Assembly: GCF_000472925.1 (NCBI RefSeq)
Contig: NZ_AXAS01000009.1
Span: 161,494-225,493, forward strand
DNA: 64,000 nt
Direction: 5' to 3'
Source: Bradyrhizobium sp. Ec3.3
Lineage (GTDB): Bacteria > Pseudomonadota > Alphaproteobacteria > Rhizobiales > Xanthobacteraceae
Part shown: positions 1 through 7,932 of the stretch, one piece after another
Numbering within the stretch: position 1 is the first letter of the stretch
Layout of the letters: each line of letters opens with the position of its first letter
The notes under the pieces: model-generated
What the model saw: only the letters and a program-made list of their open reading frames with translations
What the model was told of the DNA's origin: nothing
Databases searched by the model: none
Program-made: the position numbers and the translations under genes

Positions 1-761
1 CCGTAGCGGATCGCACGGCCACTGCCGAGCACATAGTAAAGGTAGGTGTTCGGGGTATCGACGACGAGCGTGCCGGCCGGCTCCTTGGTCTGGAACGCGA
101 CTTCCTGGCGGCGCAGGTTCGGCGACAACTGCGTGGGCGCAGCGTCAGGCTGCTCCTCGGGGGGAAGCGCCGCAACCGTCATCGGTTGGCCATTCGGACC
201 GGCAGGCCGGACGGCGCCGGTCGCGGCGGGTCCACCGACGCCTTCCGGCGGACGCAGACCGTCATCGGCGCCCTGCGGCGCGGCCGGACGGTCGGCATAG
301 ATCACTGCGGGCGGGCCCGCGGGGCGGCCATAGCGGGGATCATCCGGCGACATCACCGGGCCCTGCGGCGCATTGTTGGAATAGACCGGCGCACCGGCCG
401 GACGGCCGTAACGCGGATCGTCCGGCGACATCACCGGGCCCTGGGGCGCGTTGTTGGAGTAGACCGGGGCACCCGCGGGGCGGCCATAGCGCGGATCATC
501 CGGCGACATCACCGGACCGGACGGGCCGGGCGGCGGCAGCGCGGCAGAATTCCGCGGCTGCTGCGGCGGCATCGCGTCGTCGTCATCATCGAGCGCGTCG
601 AAATTCGGCACGCGGTCGCCGGGACGATATTCGGACGGGTAGCCCTGCTGGTAGACCGGGGCCTGCTGGACCGGATAGCTCTGCTGAGCCTGCGCGAGCG
701 AGGTTCCCGCCGCAGCGGCTGTCGCGGCAGCGCAAATCGTCAGAAAATGTTTGATCATCAT
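1..761 (-). CDS. L,D-transpeptidase (YkuD family), C-terminal part outside the window
   Basis: The reading frame is open from an ATG at 761 down to the window edge, about 253 codons, so the 3' end is missing. The product starts with a hydrophobic signal peptide (MMIKHFLTICAAATAAAA, cleavage near AQA). A Pro/Gln-rich linker follows, with three near-identical copies of a unit containing PVMSPDDPRYGRPAG. The last visible residues (QEVAFQTKEPAGTLVVDTPN, then TYLYYVLGSGRAIRYG) match the opening of YkuD transpeptidase domains, which cross-link peptidoglycan or attach proteins to it in the periplasm. The catalytic Cys/His lie beyond the window. The GC-rich plus-strand frames over this region are antisense shadows. 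Family call is confident; substrate is unknown. Confidence 0.85.
   Translation of the reverse strand, partial: MMIKHFLTICAAATAAAAGTSLAQAQQSYPVQQAPVYQQGYPSEYRPGDRVPNFDALDDDDDAMPPQQPRNSAALPPPGPSGPVMSPDDPRYGRPAGAPVYSNNAPQGPVMSPDDPRYGRPAGAPVYSNNAPQGPVMSPDDPRYGRPAGPPAVIYADRPAAPQGADDGLRPPEGVGGPAATGAVRPAGPNGQPMTVAALPPEEQPDAAPTQLSPNLRRQEVAFQTKEPAGTLVVDTPNTYLYYVLGSGRAIRY
310..530 (-). repeat. In-gene tandem repeat, three units in the transpeptidase linker
   Basis: Three direct copies of a unit of about 75 bases encode PVMSPDDPRYGRPAG followed in two of them by APVYSNNAPQG. The DNA copies are nearly identical, with a few third-position changes, which suggests recent duplication. They form a Pro-rich spacer between signal peptide and catalytic domain. 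Confidence 0.85.
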
Positions 762-1120
762 CGCCCTAGTTTAGACCCCCGGCCCAACCGGACCGTTAAC
801 GGCACATGGACGAAGATCGCGGCACATTCAAGACAAAACAGGCCGATTTGGGCCTGATTTGGTGATTTGTGATCGGCAGCGCGACCGTTGCTTCGGTGCA
901 TCACGGACCGGAAATCGCGCGGGCGCGCAGGTCGCCGGACTCTCCGCCCCCGATTTTTGCGGAACGGCTCAGGAGTGTTCGGGTATTCTCGAATCAGCCT
1001 GATTCGCCCTCCGCTTTGACCAGCTTCCCGCGCGGCGAACGCGGCAACTCAGTACCGTAACCGCGTTCAGATGGCTCAAGGGCCTTGGCACCAACCTGCC
1101 AAGGCGGAAATTGCGCTTCG

Positions 1121-1888
1121 ATGCTTCCCGGCTTTCGCTTCCTGTTTGCCGCGATCCTGTTGTCTACCTCCATCCTGGTGTTCGGCTTAGGGGCCGCCGC
1201 GCTGCTGCGGGCGACGCATGAGCAGTTCGTCAGCAATCCGTCCTGGCGAAACGGCCCGCAGGAGCAGGTGTTTGCGCAAGCGACCGAGCCGGTGCTCGCG
1301 GCGCTCCGCGCCGAGCCGCTGCCGCCCTCGACGTCGGTGCGAGACGAGGTCCCGACCGTCGGCCTTCCCGAAAGCGGACCTGAACAGGTTGCCGCACTGA
1401 CACCGGAGATGGGCAGCGAGCCGGTGGCATCGGCTGCCGGCGAACCGGCCGCTGCTGAAGCGCCCCCTCCGCCGGCCGAGATACCGGCGCCGCAATCCGC
1501 ATCGGCCGAAACCACAGCTTCGACCAGCGAGACCATGCCCGCTACCGGCGAGGCGGTGCCGACGCCGGTCGCCTCACCCGAGCCGCAACAGGCTGACGCC
1601 GCCAGCCCCGCGCCATCGGAAACAATTACAGAGGTCGCAGCGCTCGCTGCTGCCACGACGGTCGTCGCGCAGGATCCGCCGGCGAAAGCGAAGGCCGCGA
1701 GCGACACGGCCGACAAGCAGGCCACCAAGCAGCGCGCGCATAAGAAACGCCACCCGATCGTGCGGCGCCCGCCACCACCGCCAATGCCAGGGCAGCAGAT
1801 CTTCAATCCCTTCGCCACGCAGCCGCTACAGCAGTATCAGCAGCAATATCAGCAGCCGGCCTACGCGGCGACCACCCGCACACGCTGA
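1121..1888 (+). CDS. Pro/Ala-rich single-pass membrane protein of unknown function
   Basis: The protein is 255 residues from the ATG at 1121; a TTG at 1085 would add 12 residues but lacks a hydrophobic start. Residues about 3-28 form a membrane anchor or uncleaved signal (LPGFRFLFAAILLSTSILVFG). The rest is a low-complexity, Ala/Pro/Glu-rich periplasmic stretch, then a Lys/Arg-rich segment and a C-terminal tail rich in Gln and Tyr (QQYQQQYQQ). No enzymatic motif is visible. The composition suggests an envelope-spanning or cell-wall-associated protein. The 762-1120 stretch before it holds no gene I can support. Function not recognised. Confidence 0.7.
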   Translation: MLPGFRFLFAAILLSTSILVFGLGAAALLRATHEQFVSNPSWRNGPQEQVFAQATEPVLAALRAEPLPPSTSVRDEVPTVGLPESGPEQVAALTPEMGSEPVASAAGEPAAAEAPPPPAEIPAPQSASAETTASTSETMPATGEAVPTPVASPEPQQADAASPAPSETITEVAALAAATTVVAQDPPAKAKAASDTADKQATKQRAHKKRHPIVRRPPPPPMPGQQIFNPFATQPLQQYQQQYQQPAYAATTRTR

Positions 1889-1895
1889 GCGGACC

Positions 1896-2750
1896 TCACG
1901 CCGGCCCCGTCGCAATGGCCGGGCCGCCTTCCTGGCCCCATTCCGACCATGATCCGTCATAAAGCGCGGTGTTGGTGACGCCTAACCGATAGAGCGCGAG
2001 CGTCAGCACGCCGGCGGAAACGCCGGAGCCGCAGCTCGTCACGATCGGTGCGTCGAGCTTGACCCCCGCGCCGGTAAACGCCTTCCGCAGATCATCGAGC
2101 GGCTTCATTTCGCCGGTCGCGGCATCGAACAATTGGGCGTAGGGCACGTTGCGGGCGCCCGGGATGTGGCCGGAGCGGATGCCCGGCCGCGGCTCCGCGG
2201 CGCGGCCCTCGAAGCGCTCTGCCGGACGCGCATCGATCACCTGCTCGGCACGGCTTTCGACGTTGGCGATCAACTGCTGCATGCTGCGCACGCGCTTCGG
2301 ATCGTAGCTTGCCTTGAACGTCGCGGGCTTCGGCTTCACCTCGCCGCCCTCCACGGGACGCCCCTCTGCGCGCCACTTCTTCAGCCCGCCATTGAGGATG
2401 CGCACGTTGCTGTGGCCGTAGGACAAAAACATCCACCACGCCCGCGGTGCGGCGACCCAGCCGCCGGCATCGTAGATTACGACGGTATCGGCATTGCCGA
2501 TGCCGAGAATGCCAACGTCACGGCCGAATTGCTCGGCGCTCGGGAACATGTGCGGCAACGGGTTGGAATGGTCGGACACCGCGTCGACATCGAAGAACAC
2601 CGCTCCCGGCAGATGCGCGGCGAGATAGTCGTCCTTCGGCAGCGGCAGCACGCCCGGCAGCTTGAAGGTGGCGTCGAGCACCTTCACGTTGGCATCGTTG
2701 ATGTGGGCGGCGAGCCATTCGGTGGAGACGAGGGGATCGGTGGTGGTCAT
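1896..2750 (-). CDS. sseA: 3-mercaptopyruvate sulfurtransferase, two rhodanese domains
   Basis: At 284 residues this has the usual length for SseA-type enzymes. The N-terminal inactive rhodanese domain (about 5-125) contains the typical DATF/LPGAVFFD pattern. The C-terminal domain (about 155-275) carries the active-site loop CGSGVSAG with Cys near residue 240, the mercaptopyruvate-type sequence CGSGxxA rather than the thiosulfate-type CRKGxxA. The enzyme moves sulfur from 3-mercaptopyruvate to thiols or cyanide. I chose the ATG at 2750 because AAGGA lies about 10 bases upstream; the ATG at 2759 would leave almost no spacing. A single-domain rhodanese lies next upstream on the same strand, separated by a palindromic repeat. 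Confidence 0.9.
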   Translation of the reverse strand: MTTTDPLVSTEWLAAHINDANVKVLDATFKLPGVLPLPKDDYLAAHLPGAVFFDVDAVSDHSNPLPHMFPSAEQFGRDVGILGIGNADTVVIYDAGGWVAAPRAWWMFLSYGHSNVRILNGGLKKWRAEGRPVEGGEVKPKPATFKASYDPKRVRSMQQLIANVESRAEQVIDARPAERFEGRAAEPRPGIRSGHIPGARNVPYAQLFDAATGEMKPLDDLRKAFTGAGVKLDAPIVTSCGSGVSAGVLTLALYRLGVTNTALYDGSWSEWGQEGGPAIATGPA

Positions 2751-2820
2751 TGCATGCATTTCCTTGTCGTCATTCCGGGGCGCGCGTGAGCGAGGTTGAA
2801 GCAGTGCGCGTCAAAACGCC

Positions 2821-2926
2821 GCTGTCATCGCCCGGCTTGAACCGGGCGATCCAGTATTCCAGAGGCGGTCGCGATTGAGCCGAGAGGCCGCGGCGTACTG
2901 GATTCCCCGCTTTCGCGGGGAATGAC
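2821..2926. repeat. Dispersed palindromic repeat, family A, copy 1
   Basis: Two hairpin arms, CGCCCGGcttgaaCCGGGCG and CCCCGCtttCGCGGGG, each flanked by GTCAT/ATGAC, are joined by a core containing CCAGTATTCC and GGCCGCGGCGTACTGGAT. Related copies lie at 6033-6156 and 45389-45496. It sits between the two sulfurtransferase genes. Confidence 0.85.
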
Positions 2927-2956
2927 GCCGGAGCTGGGAGTGACAGCGAAGCACCC

Positions 2957-3367
2957 TCACCCCTTCTTCGGCTCCCACTTTTCCACCGGCCCGCCGGCAT
3001 CGCGCCAGGCGGCATAACCGCCGGCGATGTGGGCGACGGGTTTGAGACCCATGTCCTGCGCGGTCTTGGCGGCGAGCGCGGAGCGCAGGCCGCCGGCGCA
3101 ATGGAAGACGAACTTCTTGTCCTCCTGGAAGATCGGCTTCGCATAGGGGCTCTGCGGATCGATCCAGAATTCGAGCATGCCGCGGGTACAGGCAAACGCG
3201 CCGGGAATGCGGCCGTCGCGCTCGATCTCGCGGGGGTCGCGGATGTCGACGATCACGACGTCGCCGCTCTTGGAGATTTCGATGGCGTCCTTGGCGGTGA
3301 GCGTTTCGATCTCGGCATTGGCCTCGTCGACCAGCGCCTTGATGCCGCGGGTGATGTTTTGGGGCAT
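2957..3367 (-). CDS. Single-domain rhodanese-like sulfurtransferase
   Basis: The protein is 136 residues from the ATG at 3367, which is preceded by GGGAGAAG. A longer frame back to 3481 only reads through a repeat. The sequence VVIVDIRDPREIERDGRIPGA is the standard rhodanese opening. The catalytic loop is CAGGLRSALAA, with an active-site Cys six residues before the helix, followed by HIAGGYAAWRDAGGPVE. About 35 N-terminal residues (ITRGIKALVDEANAEIETL) form a helix typical of a cytoplasmic subgroup. It could act as a sulfane-sulfur carrier; the partner is unknown. It lies in the same orientation as the mercaptopyruvate sulfurtransferase. Confidence 0.88.
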   Translation of the reverse strand: MPQNITRGIKALVDEANAEIETLTAKDAIEISKSGDVVIVDIRDPREIERDGRIPGAFACTRGMLEFWIDPQSPYAKPIFQEDKKFVFHCAGGLRSALAAKTAQDMGLKPVAHIAGGYAAWRDAGGPVEKWEPKKG

Positions 3368-3390
3368 GTGCTTCTCCCTCGTTTCTCTCT

Positions 3391-3497
3391 CGTCATTCCG
3401 GGGCGCGCGCAGTGCGAGCCCGGAATCCATTCTTCCACTGACACCGCGGCCCGATGGGATTCCGGGCTCGATGCTTCGCATCGCCCCGGAATGACAG
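3391..3497. repeat. Dispersed palindromic repeat, family C
   Basis: CGTCATTCCGGGGC...GAGCCCGGAATCCA and its mirrored half GGATTCCGGGCTC...GCCCCGGAATGACA form a long imperfect palindrome between the rhodanese start and the VWA gene end. A truncated half (CGTCATTCCGGGGCGCGCG) is at about 2769-2787. Confidence 0.8.
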
Positions 3498-3506
3498 CGT
3501 GTGTGG

Positions 3507-4682
3507 TCAGTGCGTCAGCTCCTTCATCGCGCCCTCGAGCCCCTCGATGGTGATCGGGAACATGCGGTTGGCGAAGATGCGGCGGATGATGGTGGTCGAT
3601 TCCGAATAGTCCCAGTGCTTCTGCTGCACCGGGTTCAGCCACACCGCATGCGGATAGGTGCGGATGATGCGATCGAGCCAGACCGAGCCCGGCTCCTCGT
3701 TGACGTGCTCGACCGAGCCGCCCGGCACCATGATCTCGTAAGGCGACATCGAGGCGTCGCCGACGAACACGACCTTGTAGTCGTGCGGATATTTGTGCAG
3801 CACGTCCCAGGTCGGCGTGCGGTCGGTGAAACGCCGCTTGTTCTGCTTCCACACGCCCTCATAGAGGCAGTTGTGGAAGTAGAAATACTCCATGTGCTTG
3901 AACTCGCTCTTCGCCGCCGAGAACAGCTCCTCGACCTGCTCGATATGCGAATCCATCGAGCCGCCGATGTCGAAGAACACCAGCAGCTTGACCGCGTTGC
4001 GCCGCTCGGGGCGCATGACGACGTCGAGATAGCCGTGGTTGGCGGTTTGCTTGATCGTATTGTCGAGATCGAGTTCGTCCGGCGCACCGGTGCGGGCGAA
4101 TTTGCGCAGGCGGCGCAGCGCGACCTTGATGTTGCGGATGCCAAGCTCGACATTGCCGTCGAGATCCTTGAACTCGCGCTTGTCCCACACTTTCACGGCA
4201 CGGTTGTTGCGGTTCTTCTCCTGCCCGATGCGCACGCCCTCGGGATTGTAGCCATAGGCGCCGAACGGCGAGGTGCCGGCGGTGCCGATCCATTTGCTGC
4301 CGCCCTGATGGCGGCCCTTCTGCTCCTCGAGCCGCTTCTTCAGAGTCTCCATGAGCTTGTCCCAGCCCATGGCCTCGATCTGCTTCTTCTCTTCTTCCGT
4401 GAGGTACTTTTCGGCGAGCTTCTTCAGCCACTCCTCGGGGATCTCCGCCTTGTCCATGGCGTCGAGCAGGCTTTCCAGCCCCTTGAACACGGTGCCGAAG
4501 ACGCGGTCGAACTTGTCGAGGTTGCGCTCGTCCTTCACCAGCGAGGCGCGCGACAGATAGTAGAAATTCTCGACCTTGTAGTCCGCGAGGTCGGCGTCGA
4601 GCGCCTCCATCAGCGTGAGGTATTCGCGCAGCGTCACAGGGACCTGCGCGTCGCGCAATGAGGTGAAGAATTGCAGGAACAT
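3507..4682 (-). CDS. VWA domain protein of the CoxE/COG3825 type
   Basis: The protein has 391 residues. The C-terminal half is a von Willebrand A fold: VKLLVFFDIGGSMDSHIEQ carries the MIDAS at about 238-242, and VVFVGDASMSPYEI supplies the later acidic metal ligand. The N-terminal half is helical and charged, with a Lys/Glu-rich stretch at 80-125. In this group a VWA protein works with a MoxR AAA+ ATPase as a chelatase-like or complex-assembly pair. A MoxR gene lies 460 bases away, divergently oriented. The first MIDAS position is D-x-G-x-S instead of D-x-S-x-S, which I believe is common in this subfamily. The client protein is unknown. Confidence 0.85.
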   Translation of the reverse strand: MFLQFFTSLRDAQVPVTLREYLTLMEALDADLADYKVENFYYLSRASLVKDERNLDKFDRVFGTVFKGLESLLDAMDKAEIPEEWLKKLAEKYLTEEEKKQIEAMGWDKLMETLKKRLEEQKGRHQGGSKWIGTAGTSPFGAYGYNPEGVRIGQEKNRNNRAVKVWDKREFKDLDGNVELGIRNIKVALRRLRKFARTGAPDELDLDNTIKQTANHGYLDVVMRPERRNAVKLLVFFDIGGSMDSHIEQVEELFSAAKSEFKHMEYFYFHNCLYEGVWKQNKRRFTDRTPTWDVLHKYPHDYKVVFVGDASMSPYEIMVPGGSVEHVNEEPGSVWLDRIIRTYPHAVWLNPVQQKHWDYSESTTIIRRIFANRMFPITIEGLEGAMKELTH

Positions 4683-4805
4683 GGGTGACAGATTGCCCGT
4701 CGGATGGCTCCCGTCAAGAGGCGCGGCTTTCGGCCGAGGTCTGGACCGGGAGGCTTTTTGCTCTAGAATTGCCGCGCTTCAGGCTTGGTTTTGGGGATCT
4801 TTGCC

Positions 4806-5051
4806 ATGGGAATTATCGCAGCGCTGATCATTGGCGCGATTGCTGGCTGGCTCGCCGGGAAAATAGTCCACGGGGCGGGATTTGGCCTCATCGGCAACAT
4901 CGTGGTCGGCATCATCGGCGCGCTGGTCGCGGGCTGGATCCTGCCGCAGCTCGGCGTCGGACTCGCCACCGGCACGTTCGGCTCGATCCTGGACGCCACG
5001 ATCGGCGCGGTGATTGTGCTCGTCATCCTTTCGCTGATAAAACGGGCTTGA
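4806..5051 (+). CDS. GlsB/YeaQ/YmgE-family small membrane protein
   Basis: From the ATG at 4806 the product is 81 residues, the normal size for the transglycosylase-associated (GlsB/YeaQ/YmgE) family; a TTG at 4785 would add seven residues. It has three hydrophobic segments (about 2-20, 28-48 and 60-78) and the family signatures GAIAGWLAGKI and GLIGNIVVGIIGALVAGW. These are inner-membrane proteins often tied to envelope or acid stress, with no proven biochemical activity. It sits alone between the divergent VWA and MoxR genes and ends in a clear hairpin. Confidence 0.9.
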   Translation: MGIIAALIIGAIAGWLAGKIVHGAGFGLIGNIVVGIIGALVAGWILPQLGVGLATGTFGSILDATIGAVIVLVILSLIKRA

Positions 5052-5070
5052 AAAGCTTGACCTAACCCGG

Positions 5071-5093
5071 AACGGCCGCTCGGAGCGGCCGTT
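5071..5093 (+). terminator. Hairpin after the GlsB-type gene
   Basis: AACGGCCGCT-CGG-AGCGGCCGTT is a perfect 10-bp stem with a 3-base loop, 19 bases after the stop. No U-run follows, so it is a probable but not classical terminator. Confidence 0.65.
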
Positions 5094-5144
5094 CCCATGT
5101 TGTGGCGGAGGTGCACCTCGCCCGATGACCAACAAGGACGCGCG

Positions 5145-5987
5145 ATGAAGTTTACCGGCACCAAGGACTATGTTGCGACCGACGATCTCAAGGTCGCCGT
5201 CAACGCCTCGATCGTGCTGGAGCGCCCGCTGCTGGTGAAGGGCGAGCCCGGCACCGGCAAGACGGTGCTGGCCGAGGAAGTTGCGAAAGCGCTGAATGCG
5301 CCACTCCTCACCTGGCACATCAAGTCCACCACCAAGGCGCAGCAGGGCCTCTACGAATACGACGCGGTCTCGCGCCTGCGCGATAGCCAGCTTGGCGATG
5401 CCCGCGTGTCCGACATCAAGAACTACATCAAGCGCGGCAAGCTGTGGGACGCCTTCACCGCCGAGCAGCGCCCGGTGCTGCTGATCGACGAGATCGACAA
5501 GGCCGACATCGAGTTTCCGAACGACCTACTGCTCGAGCTCGACCGCATGGAATTCCATGTCTACGAGACCGGTGAGACGATCAAGGCGAAGCAGCGCCCG
5601 ATCATGATGATCACCTCCAACAACGAGAAGGAGCTGCCGGACGCCTTCCTGCGCCGCTGCTTCTTCCACTACATCAAATTCCCCGACGCCGAGACCATGG
5701 GCCGCATCGTCGACGTCCACTTCCCCGGCATCAAGAAGCGCCTGGTCGAAGAAGCCTTACGCATCTTCTTCGAGGTGCGCGAGGTGCCCGGCCTGAAGAA
5801 GAAGCCCTCGACCTCCGAGCTGCTCGACTGGCTCAAGCTGCTCCTCAACGAGGAGATGACGCCGGAACAGCTCCGCGAACGCGACCCGCGCAAACTGATC
5901 CCACCGCTGCACGGCGCGCTGCTGAAGAACGAACAGGACGTGCACCTATTCGAGCGGCTGGCGTTCTTGAGCCGGCGGGAAGTGTAA
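5145..5987 (+). CDS. MoxR-family AAA+ ATPase
   Basis: The protein has 280 residues from the ATG at 5145, preceded by AAGGACG; an in-frame ATG at 5097 falls in the terminator region. Walker A is GEPGTGKT (33-40) and Walker B LLIDEIDKA (112-120). A sensor-1 segment MMITSNNEKELPDAF and an RRC arginine-finger region follow. The C-terminal helical lid is LKLLLNEEMTPEQLRERDP. MoxR ATPases act as chaperones that load metals or assemble enzyme complexes with VWA partners; the neighbouring VWA gene fits that role. I could not identify a client in the window. Confidence 0.92.
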   Translation: MKFTGTKDYVATDDLKVAVNASIVLERPLLVKGEPGTGKTVLAEEVAKALNAPLLTWHIKSTTKAQQGLYEYDAVSRLRDSQLGDARVSDIKNYIKRGKLWDAFTAEQRPVLLIDEIDKADIEFPNDLLLELDRMEFHVYETGETIKAKQRPIMMITSNNEKELPDAFLRRCFFHYIKFPDAETMGRIVDVHFPGIKKRLVEEALRIFFEVREVPGLKKKPSTSELLDWLKLLLNEEMTPEQLRERDPRKLIPPLHGALLKNEQDVHLFERLAFLSRREV

Positions 5988-6032
5988 GCCCTCCCTCTGT
6001 CGCAACGGCGCGGCGCCGTTGCTCCAACCACC

Positions 6033-6156
6033 GCTGTCATTCCCCGCGAAAGCGGGGAATCCAGTACGCCGCGGCCTCTCCGTATACTTGCACTTTTTCT
6101 GGAATAAGGATCGCCTGCCCCAGTGCGCAATTGCGCACAAGGCGGGCGATGACAGC
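6033..6156. repeat. Dispersed palindromic repeat, family A, copy 2 (rearranged)
   Basis: Left arm GTCATTCCCCGCgaaaGCGGGGAAT, core CCAGTACGCCGCGGCCTCTC, then an unrelated insert, and right arm GGATCGCCTGCC...GGCGGGCGATGACAGC. The middle is replaced relative to copies 1 and 3. The insert includes the palindrome TGCGCAATTGCGCA. Confidence 0.8.
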
Positions 6157-6185
6157 GAGAGCGCAGGCAGAGCAGACTCCAACCT

Positions 6186-6243
6186 CGTCATTTCGAGCGC
6201 GGCGAAGCAATCCAGAATCCCTTCGCCGGCAAGATTGCTTCGC
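6186..6243. repeat. Short family-B repeat
   Basis: CGTCATTTCGAGCGCGGCGAAGCAATCCAGA and the mirrored AAGATTGCTTCGC resemble the family-B palindromes at 10205, 46988 and 48294, but the right arm is degraded. Confidence 0.6.
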
Positions 6244-6262
6244 GGAGCCTGCTATCGGTGCA

Positions 6263-6652
6263 CTATGGGCTGTCGACTTCAAAAACAGACAAAATTTCAG
6301 GACGAGGCAGTAGCGGCGGCGCATCGCCCGTCAAGCCATAGACCTCAATGCCCCTTAGCAAACCACAGCTCGAATAGATAAACACTCCGCTTTTGTGGTC
6401 GCTTTCATTCACCAGGAATTCACCGAGAATGTGGGCACCGGGCGGCGCTTCAGCATGTCCCTTGATTTGGAAGTTGATGCTGGCACACCCACATCGACAT
6501 CGCCAAGGCGTGACTTCGGCCAACTCAAGCTGATCCATATACTGCTTTGCTTCTTCCGTGCCGTGCTGAAGCATCCAGCGAGCAAGATCGCGCTCGGCAT
6601 CTGTGAGAGGACGATTTTGCTCTGTGCTCAAAATAACGTCTTCGGCTGACAT
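6263..6652 (-). CDS. Uncharacterised protein with a CxCxC motif
   Basis: This 129-residue protein is not one I can name. Residues 1-45 are helical and acidic (LTDAERDLARWMLQHGTEEAKQ). A cysteine cluster TPWRCRCGCASINF follows, then a beta-rich C-terminal half (HILGEFLVNESDHKSGVFIYSS). The overall shape, a helical start followed by RCxCGCxSxxF, suggests a small cytoplasmic domain that might bind metal. It has no signal peptide. Codon use is less GC-biased than its neighbours and it stands alone between repeat elements, so horizontal acquisition is possible. No strong ribosome binding site is visible before the ATG at 6652. Confidence 0.6.
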   Translation of the reverse strand: MSAEDVILSTEQNRPLTDAERDLARWMLQHGTEEAKQYMDQLELAEVTPWRCRCGCASINFQIKGHAEAPPGAHILGEFLVNESDHKSGVFIYSSCGLLRGIEVYGLTGDAPPLLPRPEILSVFEVDSP

Positions 6653-6700
6653 TGACCCACGCTACCGTAGCCCGCAGGATGGGACAACGCCAGCGAGAGT

Positions 6701-6783
6701 GTAGGGTGGGTTCGCGTCAGCGTAACCCACCACTTCTTCAACAAGCGGACTGCAAAGAGGTGGGTGCAGCTAACCCACCCTTG
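6701..6783. repeat. Dispersed repeat, family E, copy 1
   Basis: GTAGGGTGGGTTCGCG...GCGTAACCCACC and GGTGGGTGCAGCTAACCCACCC are two nested inverted repeats built on GGTGGGTT/AACCCACC. A related copy is at 7836-7920. The rest of the 230-base gap holds no gene that I can see. Confidence 0.75.
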
Positions 6784-6882
6784 TAAGATGCCCTCTCGCC
6801 ACCGTTGTTTCCGGGACGTTCGCCGCTTCCAGCGACTGCTTGCGGCGGATCAGATCCGAGGCGCGGTCGGTTCGCGCGAGGA

Positions 6883-7656
6883 TCAGTACTTCGCGACGAG
6901 CGGACCACCCCAGCGGTAGTTCACGCGAACCAGGCCGATGTCGATGTCCTGGCCGATACGGGCGGTTCCTGCAAAAGCGCCCGGCGGAAGACCAAAGACT
7001 CCGGTGAAGTAGAAGTTCACGTCGCGATGACCCATGAACAGGTGATCGTATTCAACACCGACCGACCAGTTCGGAGCGAAGCCAAATTCGAGGCCAGCCC
7101 CCACCGTTCCACCCCAGCGGGTCTCGCTCGCAGTGTCGATCGCCAGCCCGGTCGGAATATCGGAAGCGCGATATTTGTCACGGACGACCGCGGCACCACC
7201 CTTCACATAGAGCAGCACGTTGTTCCAGGCATAGCCGACCTGGCCTGTGAACAGGCCGAACGCATCGATCCTTGATTCATCCTCGACGGTCGCGAAGACG
7301 AGGTTGGCATTGGCCCCCTTGAAATCAGCCCAGTTGCCCTGTGCTTCCACGCCGAACACCCAGCTCGCCGTCTGCCAGCGGTAGCCGATCTGACCGCCGA
7401 CCGTGCCTCCCGTGGCATTGTGGCACCCCATGGAAGCGGGCGGAACGACGACCACTCCACCCATATTGATCAGGTCCCAGCACTTATGGGCAGAGCCTCC
7501 ACCGCCATTGATGCCGATGTAGAAGCCGCTCCAGTCATAGATCGGAGCAACCACTGGAGGGGGCGCTTTGGTGTACGGCCGAGCCGCCAGATCAGCGGCC
7601 GAGGCAGGAGCGGCAAGTGCGACGAGGGCAAACGCGCCCAGCAAGATCTTCTTCAT
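6883..7656 (-). CDS. Outer-membrane beta-barrel protein, Omp25/Omp31 family
   Basis: From the ATG at 7656 the precursor is 257 residues. The signal peptide is MKKILLGAFALVALAAPASA. The mature start DLAARPYTKAPPPVVAPIYDW followed by SGFYIGINGGGGS is typical of rhizobial Omp25/Omp31/RopB proteins. The body alternates aromatic and polar residues as in an 8-stranded barrel (VGGQIGYRWQTASWVFGVEAQ, AYAWNNVLLYVKGGAAV, WSVGVEYDHLFMG), and it ends with VNYRWGGPLVAKY, an aromatic-containing C-terminus suited to BAM insertion. The longer frame to 7710 has no signal peptide at its start. These proteins stabilise the outer membrane; transport activity is not proven. Confidence 0.9.
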   Translation of the reverse strand: MKKILLGAFALVALAAPASAADLAARPYTKAPPPVVAPIYDWSGFYIGINGGGGSAHKCWDLINMGGVVVVPPASMGCHNATGGTVGGQIGYRWQTASWVFGVEAQGNWADFKGANANLVFATVEDESRIDAFGLFTGQVGYAWNNVLLYVKGGAAVVRDKYRASDIPTGLAIDTASETRWGGTVGAGLEFGFAPNWSVGVEYDHLFMGHRDVNFYFTGVFGLPPGAFAGTARIGQDIDIGLVRVNYRWGGPLVAKY

Positions 7657-7835
7657 GGTGTCGACCCCGAAATCGAATCTACTGCGGAGCCCCCACGCAC
7701 AACCTATCATTGTCCTCCAAAATTCACGTCACCCGAACGCCACACCGCAGAGAAAGGTGAGAGTTCCTCAACCGGACGTTGATACCGCAGCCATCGCGGG
7801 TTACGCGCAGCTCAAAGCGTAGATGGTAGATCGAT

Positions 7836-7920
7836 CGGGTGGGTTAGCCGAAGGCGTAACCCGCCTCTTTGTCTACGCGTCGCCAGACGTGGTGGATTAC
7901 GCTTCGCTAACCCGCCCTAC
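7836..7920. repeat. Dispersed repeat, family E, copy 2
   Basis: CGGGTGGGTTAGCCGAAGGCGTAACCCGCC and GTGGATTACGCTTCGCTAACCCGCCCTAC form paired inverted repeats, as at 6701-6783. It lies just after the GMC oxidoreductase stop codon. Confidence 0.75.
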
Positions 7921-7932
7921 GAAGTGGCGCCT

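Noticed and set aside
186..857. Long plus-strand frames over the L,D-transpeptidase region
   Set aside because: They mirror the codon pattern of the minus-strand gene; the protein is Arg/Gly-rich low complexity with no recognisable domain.
994..1818. Minus-strand 274-codon frame opposite the membrane protein at 1121
   Set aside because: It overlaps a plus-strand gene with a membrane anchor and good start. The minus-strand frame has a Ser/Ala/Gly-rich low-complexity product and no supporting feature.
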